A stretch of 14,557 nucleotides of DNA from Desulfurococcales archaeon (lineage in GTDB: Archaea > Thermoproteota > Thermoprotei_A > Sulfolobales > Ignisphaeraceae), in contig JALWBS010000017.1 in assembly GCA_027037025.1 (NCBI GenBank), positions 1 through 14,557 on the forward strand, given 5' to 3'. Shown in pieces: positions 7,136 through 14,233 of this stretch (positions are counted from its first letter, which is position 1; each line of letters starts with the position of its first letter). A model generated the notes under the pieces. The model did not search any database. It was not told the origin of the DNA and worked only from the letters and a program-made list of their open reading frames with translations. The translations under genes were made by a program, and so were the position numbers.

Positions 7136-7837
7136 ATGGCTATTCCCAAGAACAGTTTCGTGCTCATAGACTACGTGCTTAGAATAAAGGATACGGGAGA
7201 GCTCGTCGACACAACGATGGAGGACGTAGCTAAGAAGGAGGGTAAGTACGACCCCAACAAAGTGTACGAACCGTTGCTCGTGATAGTAGGCGAAGGCAGG
7301 GTTTTGAAGGGTCTCGAAGAACATATCGAGTCTTCGGGTGAAGTAGGTAAGGAGTTCGAGATAGAGATCCCACCCGAGAAAGCTTACGGTCCTAGGGATC
7401 CGAGCAAGGTGAGGATATTCAACGCTAGGGATCTCCTTAGAAACGGGATCGTTCCCGAAGTAGGGAAAACCGTGGAGATAGGCAACGCCGTTGGGGTGAT
7501 CAAGGCCGTTAGCGGTGGCAGGGTTCTGATAGACTTCAACCATCCTCTAGCCGGGAAGACACTGGTCTGTAAGTATAGGATCGTCAAGGTTGTTGAAGAC
7601 GATGTTGAGAAGGTCAGGCATCTACTCCATAGAAGGTACAAGAGGGTACCCCTAGACAAATTCCAGGTGGAGCTAGATCGAGACGGTGGAGAGGTTAGGG
7701 TTGTTACCCCGAGAGAGATCTTGCTGGATCGCGATCTTCAGCTTGTCAAAGCGTTGGTAGCCGAAGAGATCTATAGGTACCTGAGCTACGTCAAGAAAGT
7801 TACCTACCTAGACATATTCGAGAAAGGATCCTCGTGA
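7136..7837 (+). CDS. FKBP-type peptidyl-prolyl cis-trans isomerase, long archaeal (SlyD-like) form
   Basis: A 233-residue folding helper that isomerises X-Pro bonds and usually has chaperone activity. The FKBP fold is split. Residues 1-85 contain the core strands (FVLIDYVLRIKDTGELVDTT, VGEGRVLKGLEEHI, EIEIPPEKAYGPRD). Residues about 86-142 form the IF insert that binds unfolded chains (GKTVEIGNAVGVIKAVSGGRVLIDFNHPLAGKTL region), and residues about 143-155 are the closing FKBP strand. Residues 160-233 are a charged C-terminal extension seen in the long archaeal FKBPs. No signal peptide is present, so it is cytoplasmic. The ATG at 7136 begins directly before the first strand. The stop codon (7835-7837) is embedded in the C box of the sRNA that follows, so the end of this mRNA may be processed. 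Confidence 0.94.
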   Translation: MAIPKNSFVLIDYVLRIKDTGELVDTTMEDVAKKEGKYDPNKVYEPLLVIVGEGRVLKGLEEHIESSGEVGKEFEIEIPPEKAYGPRDPSKVRIFNARDLLRNGIVPEVGKTVEIGNAVGVIKAVSGGRVLIDFNHPLAGKTLVCKYRIVKVVEDDVEKVRHLLHRRYKRVPLDKFQVELDRDGGEVRVVTPREILLDRDLQLVKALVAEEIYRYLSYVKKVTYLDIFEKGSS

Positions 7838-7881
7838 TGATCTTCGCACGGCTGAGAAGTGATGAGGTCGGCCTGTGCTGA
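7834..7881 (+). ncRNA. C/D box sRNA (2'-O-methylation guide)
   Basis: A complete archaeal C/D box layout is visible: C box GTGATGA (7834-7840), 11-base guide TCTTCGCACGG (7841-7851), D' box CTGA (7852-7855), 3-base linker GAA, C' box GTGATGA (7859-7865), 12-base guide GGTCGGCCTGTG (7866-7877), D box CTGA (7878-7881). All four boxes are perfect and both spacers are of normal length. Such RNAs bind L7Ae, Nop5 and fibrillarin and direct methylation of the target base paired to the fifth guide base before each D box. The D guide can pair with the conserved 23S sequence ACAGGCUGAU(C) near the peptidyl-transferase centre, with two G-U pairs, pointing to G2454 (E. coli numbering). This is recalled, not searched. 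The D' target is unassigned. Ends are set at the boxes; the mature RNA is probably a few bases longer. No clear terminal stem is seen. Confidence 0.88.
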
Positions 7882-7889
7882 TAACGAAC

Positions 7890-7898
7890 TTGTTTTCC
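7890..7898 (+). terminator. possible T-rich terminator of FKBP/sRNA transcript
   Basis: TTGTTTTCC lies 8 bases past the D box in the 83-base convergent gap before egsA. It is the only T-rich run there and could end the FKBP-sRNA transcript. It is short, so this is tentative. Confidence 0.3.
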
Positions 7899-7920
7899 GT
7901 ACGTGGATCGAGATGCATGC

Positions 7921-8985
7921 CTAGTCTATGACCCCCGTTATCCTAGCCAATCGCTCGGCGGCTTCCCACGTTAATCCCTTCTCTCCGAGTATGGTATACC
8001 TCTCGGGTCTAATCGTGTGAGCTATGGTGAGCGCCTTAATCACCTGGTAATCCCCTACCCCCAGCTCTCGCGCTGTCGTGGGCAACCCCACCTCCCTCAT
8101 TATCTTGCGTACCCGCTTCCAGTTCTTGCCGTGTAGGTACAGCATCATTATGGTTCCGATACCCACTTCCTCACCGTGAAGCGCTGGGTAGTTGGCGACG
8201 AGGTCGAGCGCGTGAGCGAACATGTGCTCAGAGCCGCTGGCTGGCCTCGTCGATCCAGCGATTCCCATAGCGACCCCGCTCGAGATCAATGCCTCCACAA
8301 GGTTCCTGATGGCTTCCTTGGGTATGTTCTTCGCCTTGAACATCTCGTACATCCTCATAACGTGCTTAGCCGACATAAGGGCTAGGGAAGCTGCGTACTC
8401 CCCATAGTACTCGCCCCTTAGCTTATGCGCTAACCTCCAGTCCAGCACGGCTGTGAGCTTACCCAGTAGATCTCCGTAGCCTGCTAGTATGTGTCTACGC
8501 GGCGCTGAGGCCATCACGTCTATGTCGGCGACTATCAGCATAGGCATCTTCGTACGCATCGATACTGGGCGCTGCAACCCCTTTATCGAGGCAAAGGGAG
8601 ACGCTACACCATCGTGGCTAGGCACCGTGGGTACGAGCACAAGCTCGAGCCCTCTCTTGAAAGCTACGTACTTAGCAACGTCCAGAACCTTTCCCCCGCC
8701 AACACCGATAACTATTCTAACGCCCCCACCCACCTCCTCAAGCACGCGCTCAGCCTCATCGATGGAAGCGCTGCGAACCTCTAGCGGTTGAACCTCGAAC
8801 CCATCGTCTTTGAGAATCGTCTCGATTTCCCTACCCCAGCGCTTGGTAGCGGTCGGACCCGTTAGAACGACTACCTCTCCAAGGAGCTCGAGCTCTCTGA
8901 GGTACCTAGGGATCTCGTTGATTACACCCGATCCAACGACGACTCTCTTAGGCAGCTCGATGATGTGCGTACCTCCGCTCACCAT
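7921..8985 (-). CDS. egsA: sn-glycerol-1-phosphate dehydrogenase
   Basis: This enzyme reduces dihydroxyacetone phosphate to sn-glycerol-1-phosphate with NAD(P)H, setting the stereochemistry of archaeal membrane lipids. The 354 residues match the family length. The nucleotide-binding loop is GVGGGKVLDVAK (94-105), followed by VPTVPSHDGVASPFAS (118-133). Likely zinc ligands are Asp172 (GYGDLLGK), His254 (SGSEHMFAH) and His270 (PALHGEEVG), as in the glycerol dehydrogenase superfamily. The ATG at 8985 is preceded by AAGGTG eight bases or less upstream. An upstream ATG at 8999 is out of frame. The gene diverges from psmB across a shared box A and converges on the FKBP/sRNA unit. Confidence 0.97.
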   Translation of the reverse strand: MVSGGTHIIELPKRVVVGSGVINEIPRYLRELELLGEVVVLTGPTATKRWGREIETILKDDGFEVQPLEVRSASIDEAERVLEEVGGGVRIVIGVGGGKVLDVAKYVAFKRGLELVLVPTVPSHDGVASPFASIKGLQRPVSMRTKMPMLIVADIDVMASAPRRHILAGYGDLLGKLTAVLDWRLAHKLRGEYYGEYAASLALMSAKHVMRMYEMFKAKNIPKEAIRNLVEALISSGVAMGIAGSTRPASGSEHMFAHALDLVANYPALHGEEVGIGTIMMLYLHGKNWKRVRKIMREVGLPTTARELGVGDYQVIKALTIAHTIRPERYTILGEKGLTWEAAERLARITGVID

Positions 8986-9024
8986 CGCACACCTTGCATA
9001 GCCTCCGCTACGAGTTACTCAAGA

Positions 9025-9033
9025 AGTTTTAAG
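9025..9033. promoter_or_regulatory. shared box A between egsA and psmB
   Basis: TTTTAAG at 9027-9033 reads CTTAAAA on the other strand, so one near-symmetric element can serve both genes. It predicts start sites near 9055 for psmB and near 9004 for egsA, leaving short leaders in both directions. Confidence 0.6.
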
Positions 9034-9056
9034 TTTGCACATACCTAGGGATCTAC

Positions 9057-9794
9057 GTGAATTCTGCGGTGGTGAGCACATTGATCGAGTCAAGCGATCT
9101 CTACGAGTCAGCGAGGAGGAATCTACGCATCCTCGTAGAGAAGCTCAGGAGCGAGCACGCGGCGAGAGCGATTAAGGGAACAACCACCGTGGGCATGAGG
9201 TTCCGAGACTTCGTGGTGCTAGCAGCTGATAAGAGAGCGACTGCGGGTCACATAGTTGCTCACAAGAATGTGAAGAAGATTCTCAGGGTAAACGATAGAG
9301 CTGCTGTGACCACGGCTGGCCTCGTAGCCGATGCACAGGCCCTAGTAGATACCGTTAGGACCGAAGCGCGGTACTACGAGCTTAGCGTGGGGAAACCGAT
9401 GAAGTTGCGTAGCATGGCAAGCTTGCTGGGGCTGCTACTCAACTCCTCGAAGTACTACCCATACATAGTCCAGCTCATCCTAGGAGGTTACGACTACGAG
9501 GAGGGGCCGAAGGTATTCGCCATAGAGCTGTATGGGGACGTGACCGAGGAGGACTACACGGCAACGGGCTCAGGATCCCCCATAGCCATAGGGGTCATAG
9601 AGTCTAGCTACAGAAAGGATCTAAGCGTAGAGGAAGCCGTAGAGCTGGCCGTGAAGGCCGTGGCGTCCGCAACGATGAGAGACGTGTTCAGCGGTGAGGG
9701 CATAGACGTCGCGATCATATCCCGGGACAGGTTCGAGGAGAGAACGTATAGAGCTAAGGACATCGAGAGGGTTCTCAGAAGGTCTCCACCATGA
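9057..9794 (+). CDS. psmB: 20S proteasome beta subunit (catalytically competent)
   Basis: Proteolytic subunit of the archaeal 20S proteasome, made with a propeptide that is removed autocatalytically before Thr. The cleavage site is KG/TTTVG, putting Thr1 at residue 42 of this reading. Counting from Thr1, Asp17 (LAADKRAT) and Lys33 (NVKKIL) are in place, and GSGSP supplies the conserved Ser region, so this subunit should be active. The 41-residue propeptide is long compared with 8 residues in Thermoplasma. Two starts are plausible: GTG 9057, about where transcription should begin (leaderless), and TTG 9081, which has a perfect GGTGAG at 9071-9076 and would give a 33-residue propeptide. I keep the longer frame. 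The stop overlaps the fttA ATG by four bases. Confidence 0.95.
   Translation: MNSAVVSTLIESSDLYESARRNLRILVEKLRSEHAARAIKGTTTVGMRFRDFVVLAADKRATAGHIVAHKNVKKILRVNDRAAVTTAGLVADAQALVDTVRTEARYYELSVGKPMKLRSMASLLGLLLNSSKYYPYIVQLILGGYDYEEGPKVFAIELYGDVTEEDYTATGSGSPIAIGVIESSYRKDLSVEEAVELAVKAVASATMRDVFSGEGIDVAIISRDRFEERTYRAKDIERVLRRSPP
9068..9076 (+). promoter_or_regulatory. Shine-Dalgarno site inside psmB supporting an internal TTG start
   Basis: GGTGGTGAG ends four bases before an in-frame TTG at 9081. The match to the archaeal 16S 3' end is as good as those before the S-layer and CYTH starts. The upstream GTG at 9057 has no comparable site, so this may be the true start signal. Confidence 0.5.
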
Positions 9795-11731
9795 GTTTTA
9801 GGATAGATCTCGCCTACATAAGGAACACGATATTCAAACTACTACCCCCCGAGGCCGGCGTCACTAGGCTAGAGTTCGAAGGACCTGAGATAGCGATCTA
9901 CGTCAGCAACCCTAGGTTCATAGCTGAGAACAGCGGGATCATAGGGCAGATAGCGAAGTCCATAAAGAAGAGGATCGTTATACGAACCGATCCCAGCGTG
10001 AGGAAGGACAAGAAGTACGTCGAGGACTACGTAAGGAAGATCGTGCCTCCCGAAGCCGGTCTCGTAGAGCTGCAGTTCGATGACGTTCTCGGGGAGGTAG
10101 TTATAAAGGTTAGGAATCCTCAGAGGCTCGGTGATGCAGCTAGAAAGATTCTTGTGGAGACCGGGTGGAGACCGCGCTTCGTTCGAGCTCCCCCCATGAA
10201 GTCGAGGGTTTACGAAGAGATAATGGCGGGGTACCTAGCCCGCAGCAGCTACAGGCTGAAGTTTCTGCGGGAACTGGGAGAAGCCATCCACAGAGAGGTT
10301 CTGCTTGCTAAGAACTCGAGCAACTACGTCCGCGTAACATTTCTTGGAGCAGCGCGTGAAGTGGGCAGAAGTGCTATCCTCGTCGAGACCGCCGAAAGCC
10401 GGATCCTACTCGATTTCGGGTTGAACCCCGGGAGAGCTCTTAGCCCCAACGCGTTCCCCAGGATAGATCTTCTTAGGATAGATCCTGAGGACATCGATGC
10501 CGTGATCGTGACCCACGCACATCTGGATCACTGCGGGCTCGTACCATACCTCTTCAAGTACGGGTACCGGGGACCCGTTTACGCAACGGAAGCCACCCGC
10601 GATCTAATGGTTCTGCTCCTCAAGGACTTCCTCGAGGTTACGGAGAGAGAAGGTCACGAACCGCCGTTCACGATGAAGGACGTGGAGAAGATGCTTCTCC
10701 ACACCATAGCTCTGAAGTACAACGTCGTAACCGATATAGCTCCAGACATACGGTTGACTTTCTACAACGCTGGGCACATACTCGGCTCAGCGATAGTTCA
10801 TCTACACATAGGCAACGGGTTCTACAACATAGTGTACACCGGCGACTTCAAGTTCGCGAAGACCCGACTGCTCGAGAGAGCCGACTACGCCTTCCCCCGG
10901 GTAGACGCCTTGATAATGGAGAGTACTTACGGAGCCACCGAACAACCTGCGCGCGCAGAGGCGGAGAGGCAGCTCATAGAGATAGTGAACAGAACCATCA
11001 ATCGCGGAGGCAAGGTGTTGATACCCACGCTCAGCGTGGGAAGAGCTCAGGAGATAATGCTCGTGATAGCGGATGCCATAAACAGCGGTAAGATACGCCC
11101 CGTTCCAGTGTACATAGAGGGCATGATACACGAGGTCACAGCGATACACACCGCTTACCCAGAGCTCTTATCGAGAGAACTTAGGCAGCAGCTCTACGAA
11201 GGCATCAACCCGTTTCACCACGAGTGCTTCAAGAGGGTGGAAGGTAAGGAAGCGCGCACCGAGCTCGTTGAAAGCAGCGAGCCGTGCATAATAATAGCGA
11301 CCTCCGGAATGCTAACCGGGGGACCCGCCGTAGAGTACTTCAAGCTCATGGCTCCCGATCCTAGGAATAGCATAGTATTCGTGAGCTACCAGGTGGAGGG
11401 TACCCTAGGGCGAAAGGTAAAGGATGGTCTTAGAGAGGTAACGTTCGTCACCAACGAGGGGAGGGTTCAGGTAGTCAAGGTGAAGATGGAAGTGCACTCC
11501 GTAGAAGGATTCTCAGGTCACTCCGATAGGAATCAGCTCGTGGACTACGTCAAATCCATAACACCGAAACCTTCACGCATATTCCTGGTTCACGGAGAGC
11601 CCAACGCCATAGCGAGCCTCAGAGACTCGATCTCTAGACTTAGGAGGAATAGAAAGAGGAGGATACCGAGCGATTTAGAGGTGTACACACCGAACATACT
11701 AGAGTCCTACACCCTAGCATTCAATCTGTGA
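9791..11731 (+). CDS. fttA: KH-domain beta-CASP ribonuclease aCPSF1 / transcription termination factor FttA
   Basis: Archaeal homologue of the CPSF73 endonuclease, shown in other archaea to cleave RNA and end transcription. The 646 residues follow the standard plan. Two N-terminal KH-type regions span about 1-150, each containing LPPEAG or VPPEAG. A metallo-beta-lactamase core has THAHLDH at 241-247, GHILGS, and GDF at 351-353. The beta-CASP insert has MESTYG (motif A), PTLSVGRAQE and ATSGMLTGG. The C-terminal motifs are SGHSD (His577) and VHGEP (His601). All metal ligands appear intact, so cleavage activity is expected. Its ATG overlaps the psmB stop (ATGA), implying co-transcription and translational coupling. 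Its own 3' end overlaps the convergent FAD synthase gene by 11 bases. Confidence 0.97.
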   Translation: MSFRIDLAYIRNTIFKLLPPEAGVTRLEFEGPEIAIYVSNPRFIAENSGIIGQIAKSIKKRIVIRTDPSVRKDKKYVEDYVRKIVPPEAGLVELQFDDVLGEVVIKVRNPQRLGDAARKILVETGWRPRFVRAPPMKSRVYEEIMAGYLARSSYRLKFLRELGEAIHREVLLAKNSSNYVRVTFLGAAREVGRSAILVETAESRILLDFGLNPGRALSPNAFPRIDLLRIDPEDIDAVIVTHAHLDHCGLVPYLFKYGYRGPVYATEATRDLMVLLLKDFLEVTEREGHEPPFTMKDVEKMLLHTIALKYNVVTDIAPDIRLTFYNAGHILGSAIVHLHIGNGFYNIVYTGDFKFAKTRLLERADYAFPRVDALIMESTYGATEQPARAEAERQLIEIVNRTINRGGKVLIPTLSVGRAQEIMLVIADAINSGKIRPVPVYIEGMIHEVTAIHTAYPELLSRELRQQLYEGINPFHHECFKRVEGKEARTELVESSEPCIIIATSGMLTGGPAVEYFKLMAPDPRNSIVFVSYQVEGTLGRKVKDGLREVTFVTNEGRVQVVKVKMEVHSVEGFSGHSDRNQLVDYVKSITPKPSRIFLVHGEPNAIASLRDSISRLRRNRKRRIPSDLEVYTPNILESYTLAFNL

Positions 11732-12428
11732 CGTCGCGGCAGAGGATCTTAGCCAACCTCATCTTTATCGATGAGGACGATAACGATCCAACACGGCTAC
11801 TCATCCTAACCACCTTAACGTCTCCAAGCCCCCTCCTAGCGAGCTCCTTCCGTAGCCAGCTCTCGTCAACCCTCTGATCGGGGCCTAACGCGATGACGTG
11901 GGGCCTTATCTCCTCAACCGGTTTGAGCTGATCCACTTCATCGCCTAGCCTAGCATCGTATACGTACCTAACAGCCTTAACGAGCTCGAGCCTGCACATC
12001 TCATCCATAACCGGCTCAACCCCCTTAACCCTCCTATACGTCGCATCCCTCGATACCACTACGAACAGCTTCGTTCCGAGCGATGAGGCCCAGCGAAGGT
12101 AGGCTACGTGACCAGGGTGCAAGATGTCGAAGGATCCAGCTGCAAAGACCCTCACTTCCTCCAACGCGCTTCCAGTAGGCCAGCTAAACTCCACGGAGCC
12201 CGACAACCTAAGGGCATCTAGCAAACCCTCTGCGTATGACACCGTAACCAAGCCAGTTACGCAATCACCTTTGGCAGCGTAGTACTTCGAATCTTCGAGG
12301 TACAGCCTAGCGAGCTCAACAACTTTAGCCACGCTGTGGTCGAGGATCTCGATGCTGCTCAGAGCACGTTCAAGATTCCTAACGTACCTTTCGAGCCTCT
12401 TACATGGATCACTGAATACCGAGCTCAT
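11721..12428 (-). CDS. ribL: DUF357 - FAD synthase (cytidylyltransferase-like) fusion
   Basis: Two parts are visible. The first is a helical DUF357 domain (KRLERYVRNLERAL to YAEGLLDALRLSG, about residues 10-77 from this start). The second is a nucleotidyltransferase domain with AAGSFDILHPGH carrying the HxGH motif, VVVSRDATYRRVKG, and ALGPDQ, all close to the archaeal FAD synthase RibL, which joins FMN and ATP to make FAD. The terminal SSSS stretch replaces the usual SSTxxR. A different NTP transferase role cannot be excluded. The start is uncertain. I use ATG 12428, nine residues before the DUF357 domain. TTG 12452 has GTGAG upstream and would add 8 residues; TTG 12470 is possible as a leaderless start. 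The gene overlaps the convergent fttA by 11 bases. Confidence 0.88.
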   Translation of the reverse strand: MSSVFSDPCKRLERYVRNLERALSSIEILDHSVAKVVELARLYLEDSKYYAAKGDCVTGLVTVSYAEGLLDALRLSGSVEFSWPTGSALEEVRVFAAGSFDILHPGHVAYLRWASSLGTKLFVVVSRDATYRRVKGVEPVMDEMCRLELVKAVRYVYDARLGDEVDQLKPVEEIRPHVIALGPDQRVDESWLRKELARRGLGDVKVVRMSSRVGSLSSSSIKMRLAKILCRDVTD

Positions 12429-12485
12429 GGTCTCGACCACGCTAACTTTCAACGAACTCTCACTGCACAAGAGGTATTACATCCG

Positions 12486-12495
12486 AAGTTTATAG
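12486..12495. promoter_or_regulatory. box A in the divergent gap before the FAD synthase gene
   Basis: GCTATAAACT on the minus strand (12486-12495) is a good box A, predicting a start near 12466 and a leader of 14-38 bases for the FAD synthase gene. In the plus direction it would start transcription inside the next gene, so that gene may use the weaker TATTAC at 12475-12480. Confidence 0.5.
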
Positions 12496-12506
12496 CTGGG
12501 CTTGCC

Positions 12507-12881
12507 TTGATAGTCAAACCCGCGCGGCAACACGAGGAAAGCGTAGAGGTAATTCTCAAGCTTCTCAGGTGCTTAGGAATAGATCTGAATGCGCTCAGCG
12601 ATATCGAGAAGAAGTCCTTGATCTCCAAAGCGTCGTACCTCGTATCCGCGCTGAGAGACGGTCAAGTAGCTAAGCTGAACGATGCTCTTCACCTAGTTAG
12701 CGCCGAGTGCAGGTTGCCAATGGTATTAGCGCTCGAGCTTCTCTTCGACGTTGCCAAGCTCTGTCGGGATTCCTATCCCCCCGTGAAAAGCGTCCTGAGG
12801 GAAGTTAGGGTTAGGTACAAGCTCGTTGACGAGAGATGCTTGCTCGCTATTCGCAGAGCGATGTTCTTAATGGAGTGCTGA
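12507..12881 (+). CDS. small unrecognised helical protein
   Basis: A protein of about 124 residues of unknown family. It is predominantly helical (EESVEVILKLLRCLGIDL, SLISKASYLVSALRDGQ, PMVLALELLFDVAKLC, and a Lys/Arg-rich C-terminal helix), with five cysteines and no signal peptide. The frame stays open upstream to 12336, but that stretch lies over the start of the FAD synthase gene on the other strand and is probably non-coding. TTG 12507 is the first usable start beyond that overlap. It lacks a good Shine-Dalgarno site and could be leaderless. The codon choice is like its neighbours, which supports a real gene. It lies 65 bases before the HD gene on the same strand, so the two may be co-transcribed. 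No function is proposed. Confidence 0.6.
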   Translation: MIVKPARQHEESVEVILKLLRCLGIDLNALSDIEKKSLISKASYLVSALRDGQVAKLNDALHLVSAECRLPMVLALELLFDVAKLCRDSYPPVKSVLREVRVRYKLVDERCLLAIRRAMFLMEC

Positions 12882-12946
12882 AGAGCACATCTATCATCTC
12901 GGGTCTTTCTCCCCGTAGCTCACAGACTAGAGATGGTGGGGAGCTA

Positions 12947-14233
12947 GTGAACGGAAACGTGCTAAGCCCTCTGAAGGTCGTTAAGAGGGTGTACGACGAG
13001 ATACATGGGTACATAGAGATAACGGAGATAGAGAAGAAGATCATAGACTCCCCACCATTCCAACGACTCAGATTCGTTAAGCAGTTAGCAGCTGCATGGT
13101 ACGTCTACCCCGGGGCCACGCACACGAGGTTCAGCCACAGCCTCGGAGCAATGCACCTCATGGGAATCGTCGCTTCGCGTCTCTACAACCTAGGGTACGT
13201 GCATTCGAAAGACGATGTTCAGCTACTACGGTTAGTAGCGCTGCTACACGACGTTGGGCACACACCCTTCAGCCACGCAATAGAGCCTTACCTCAGAACG
13301 GTCTTGGGGATAACGCACGAGGATCTCTCGACGGTGATGATCCTAGGTAGCTACGATATAAGGGAGGTGCTAGCGGAGTACGGGTACGATCCGTACGAGG
13401 TCGTGGCGATACTTCAGGGGAAGCACCGCGAACCTCTATACAATCAGCTGATATCCAGCGGGGTAGACGTCGATAGAATGGATTACTTGTTGAGGGACGC
13501 TCTACACACCGGCGTAGCCTACGGAACGTTCGATATCCATAGATTGATCAACACGATCGTCGTTGACGGAGATGGTAACTTAGCGATACTGGAGAAAGGG
13601 TTGGAAGCGCTCGAGAACTTCTACTTGGCAAGGCTCCACATGTATCGAGCGGTGTACTACCACAAAACGATAGTTGGTTACGAGGTTCTGTTGAGGAAGA
13701 TATACGCACTCCTCTCGCAGGAGATCGAAGACCCCTTCTTCATAAAGAACCTAGACGAGTTGAAGACCCTTGTCCACAGGGACGAGATCTACTCCTGGAA
13801 CGATGAGTGGTTGCTAGGAACGATGATAAGAGCTCTGCGTGAGAGAAACGTTAGCAGCACAACGCGGGAGCTCATAAAGGCGTTTCTATGTAGGCGAGGG
13901 TACAAGGTTCTCGTAGACAACTCCTACTACATGACGAGACCTAGCGAAGAGAACGAGGAGCTAGAGAAGGATCTCAATCAGCAATTCGAGCGCTTAGCCA
14001 ACGAGATCCCGAACCCGGAGGTTTGGCTAGAGCTATTCCGAGACACGATAACCATAATCGACGACGACTATTCCAAGATCCCTAGGGTCATCACTCAACG
14101 CGGCAAGTCGATTCCCGCTACCGAGATCGAGCACAGCCTCTTACGAACGCTTCCCCGCAAGCTACGCATCCTCCGGGTATACGCTTTCCACAAATTCTAC
14201 GATAAGTGCTGCTCCGTGCTGGGGACAAGCTAA
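12947..14233 (+). CDS. HD-domain phosphohydrolase (SAMHD1/dNTPase-like)
   Basis: A 428-residue HD-superfamily hydrolase. The opening KRVYDEIHGYIEI and SPPFQRLRFVKQL are typical of the dGTPase/SAMHD1-like group. Metal ligands are His64 (RFSHSLG), His101-Asp102 (LHDVGHTPFSH) and Asp176 (VDRMDYLLRDALHTG), lined up as in SAMHD1. Family members split dNTPs to nucleoside and triphosphate; the substrate here is not shown by sequence. The region past about residue 250 is helical and less conserved. The frame extends to an ATG at 12836, but that would overlap the preceding gene by 46 bases and lacks a ribosome site. GTG 12947 follows GGTGGGGAG (12935-12943) and begins a few residues before the conserved N-terminus. 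The TAA stop shares one base with the dphB ATG. Confidence 0.92.
   Translation: MNGNVLSPLKVVKRVYDEIHGYIEITEIEKKIIDSPPFQRLRFVKQLAAAWYVYPGATHTRFSHSLGAMHLMGIVASRLYNLGYVHSKDDVQLLRLVALLHDVGHTPFSHAIEPYLRTVLGITHEDLSTVMILGSYDIREVLAEYGYDPYEVVAILQGKHREPLYNQLISSGVDVDRMDYLLRDALHTGVAYGTFDIHRLINTIVVDGDGNLAILEKGLEALENFYLARLHMYRAVYYHKTIVGYEVLLRKIYALLSQEIEDPFFIKNLDELKTLVHRDEIYSWNDEWLLGTMIRALRERNVSSTTRELIKAFLCRRGYKVLVDNSYYMTRPSEENEELEKDLNQQFERLANEIPNPEVWLELFRDTITIIDDDYSKIPRVITQRGKSIPATEIEHSLLRTLPRKLRILRVYAFHKFYDKCCSVLGTS

Noticed and set aside
12336..12506. N-terminal extension of the small unknown protein
   Set aside because: It overlaps the DUF357 domain coding region on the other strand and shows no independent support.
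12836..12946. Longer start for the HD hydrolase at ATG 12836
   Set aside because: It overlaps the previous gene, has no ribosome site, and adds residues outside the conserved domain; GTG 12947 has GGTGGGGAG upstream.
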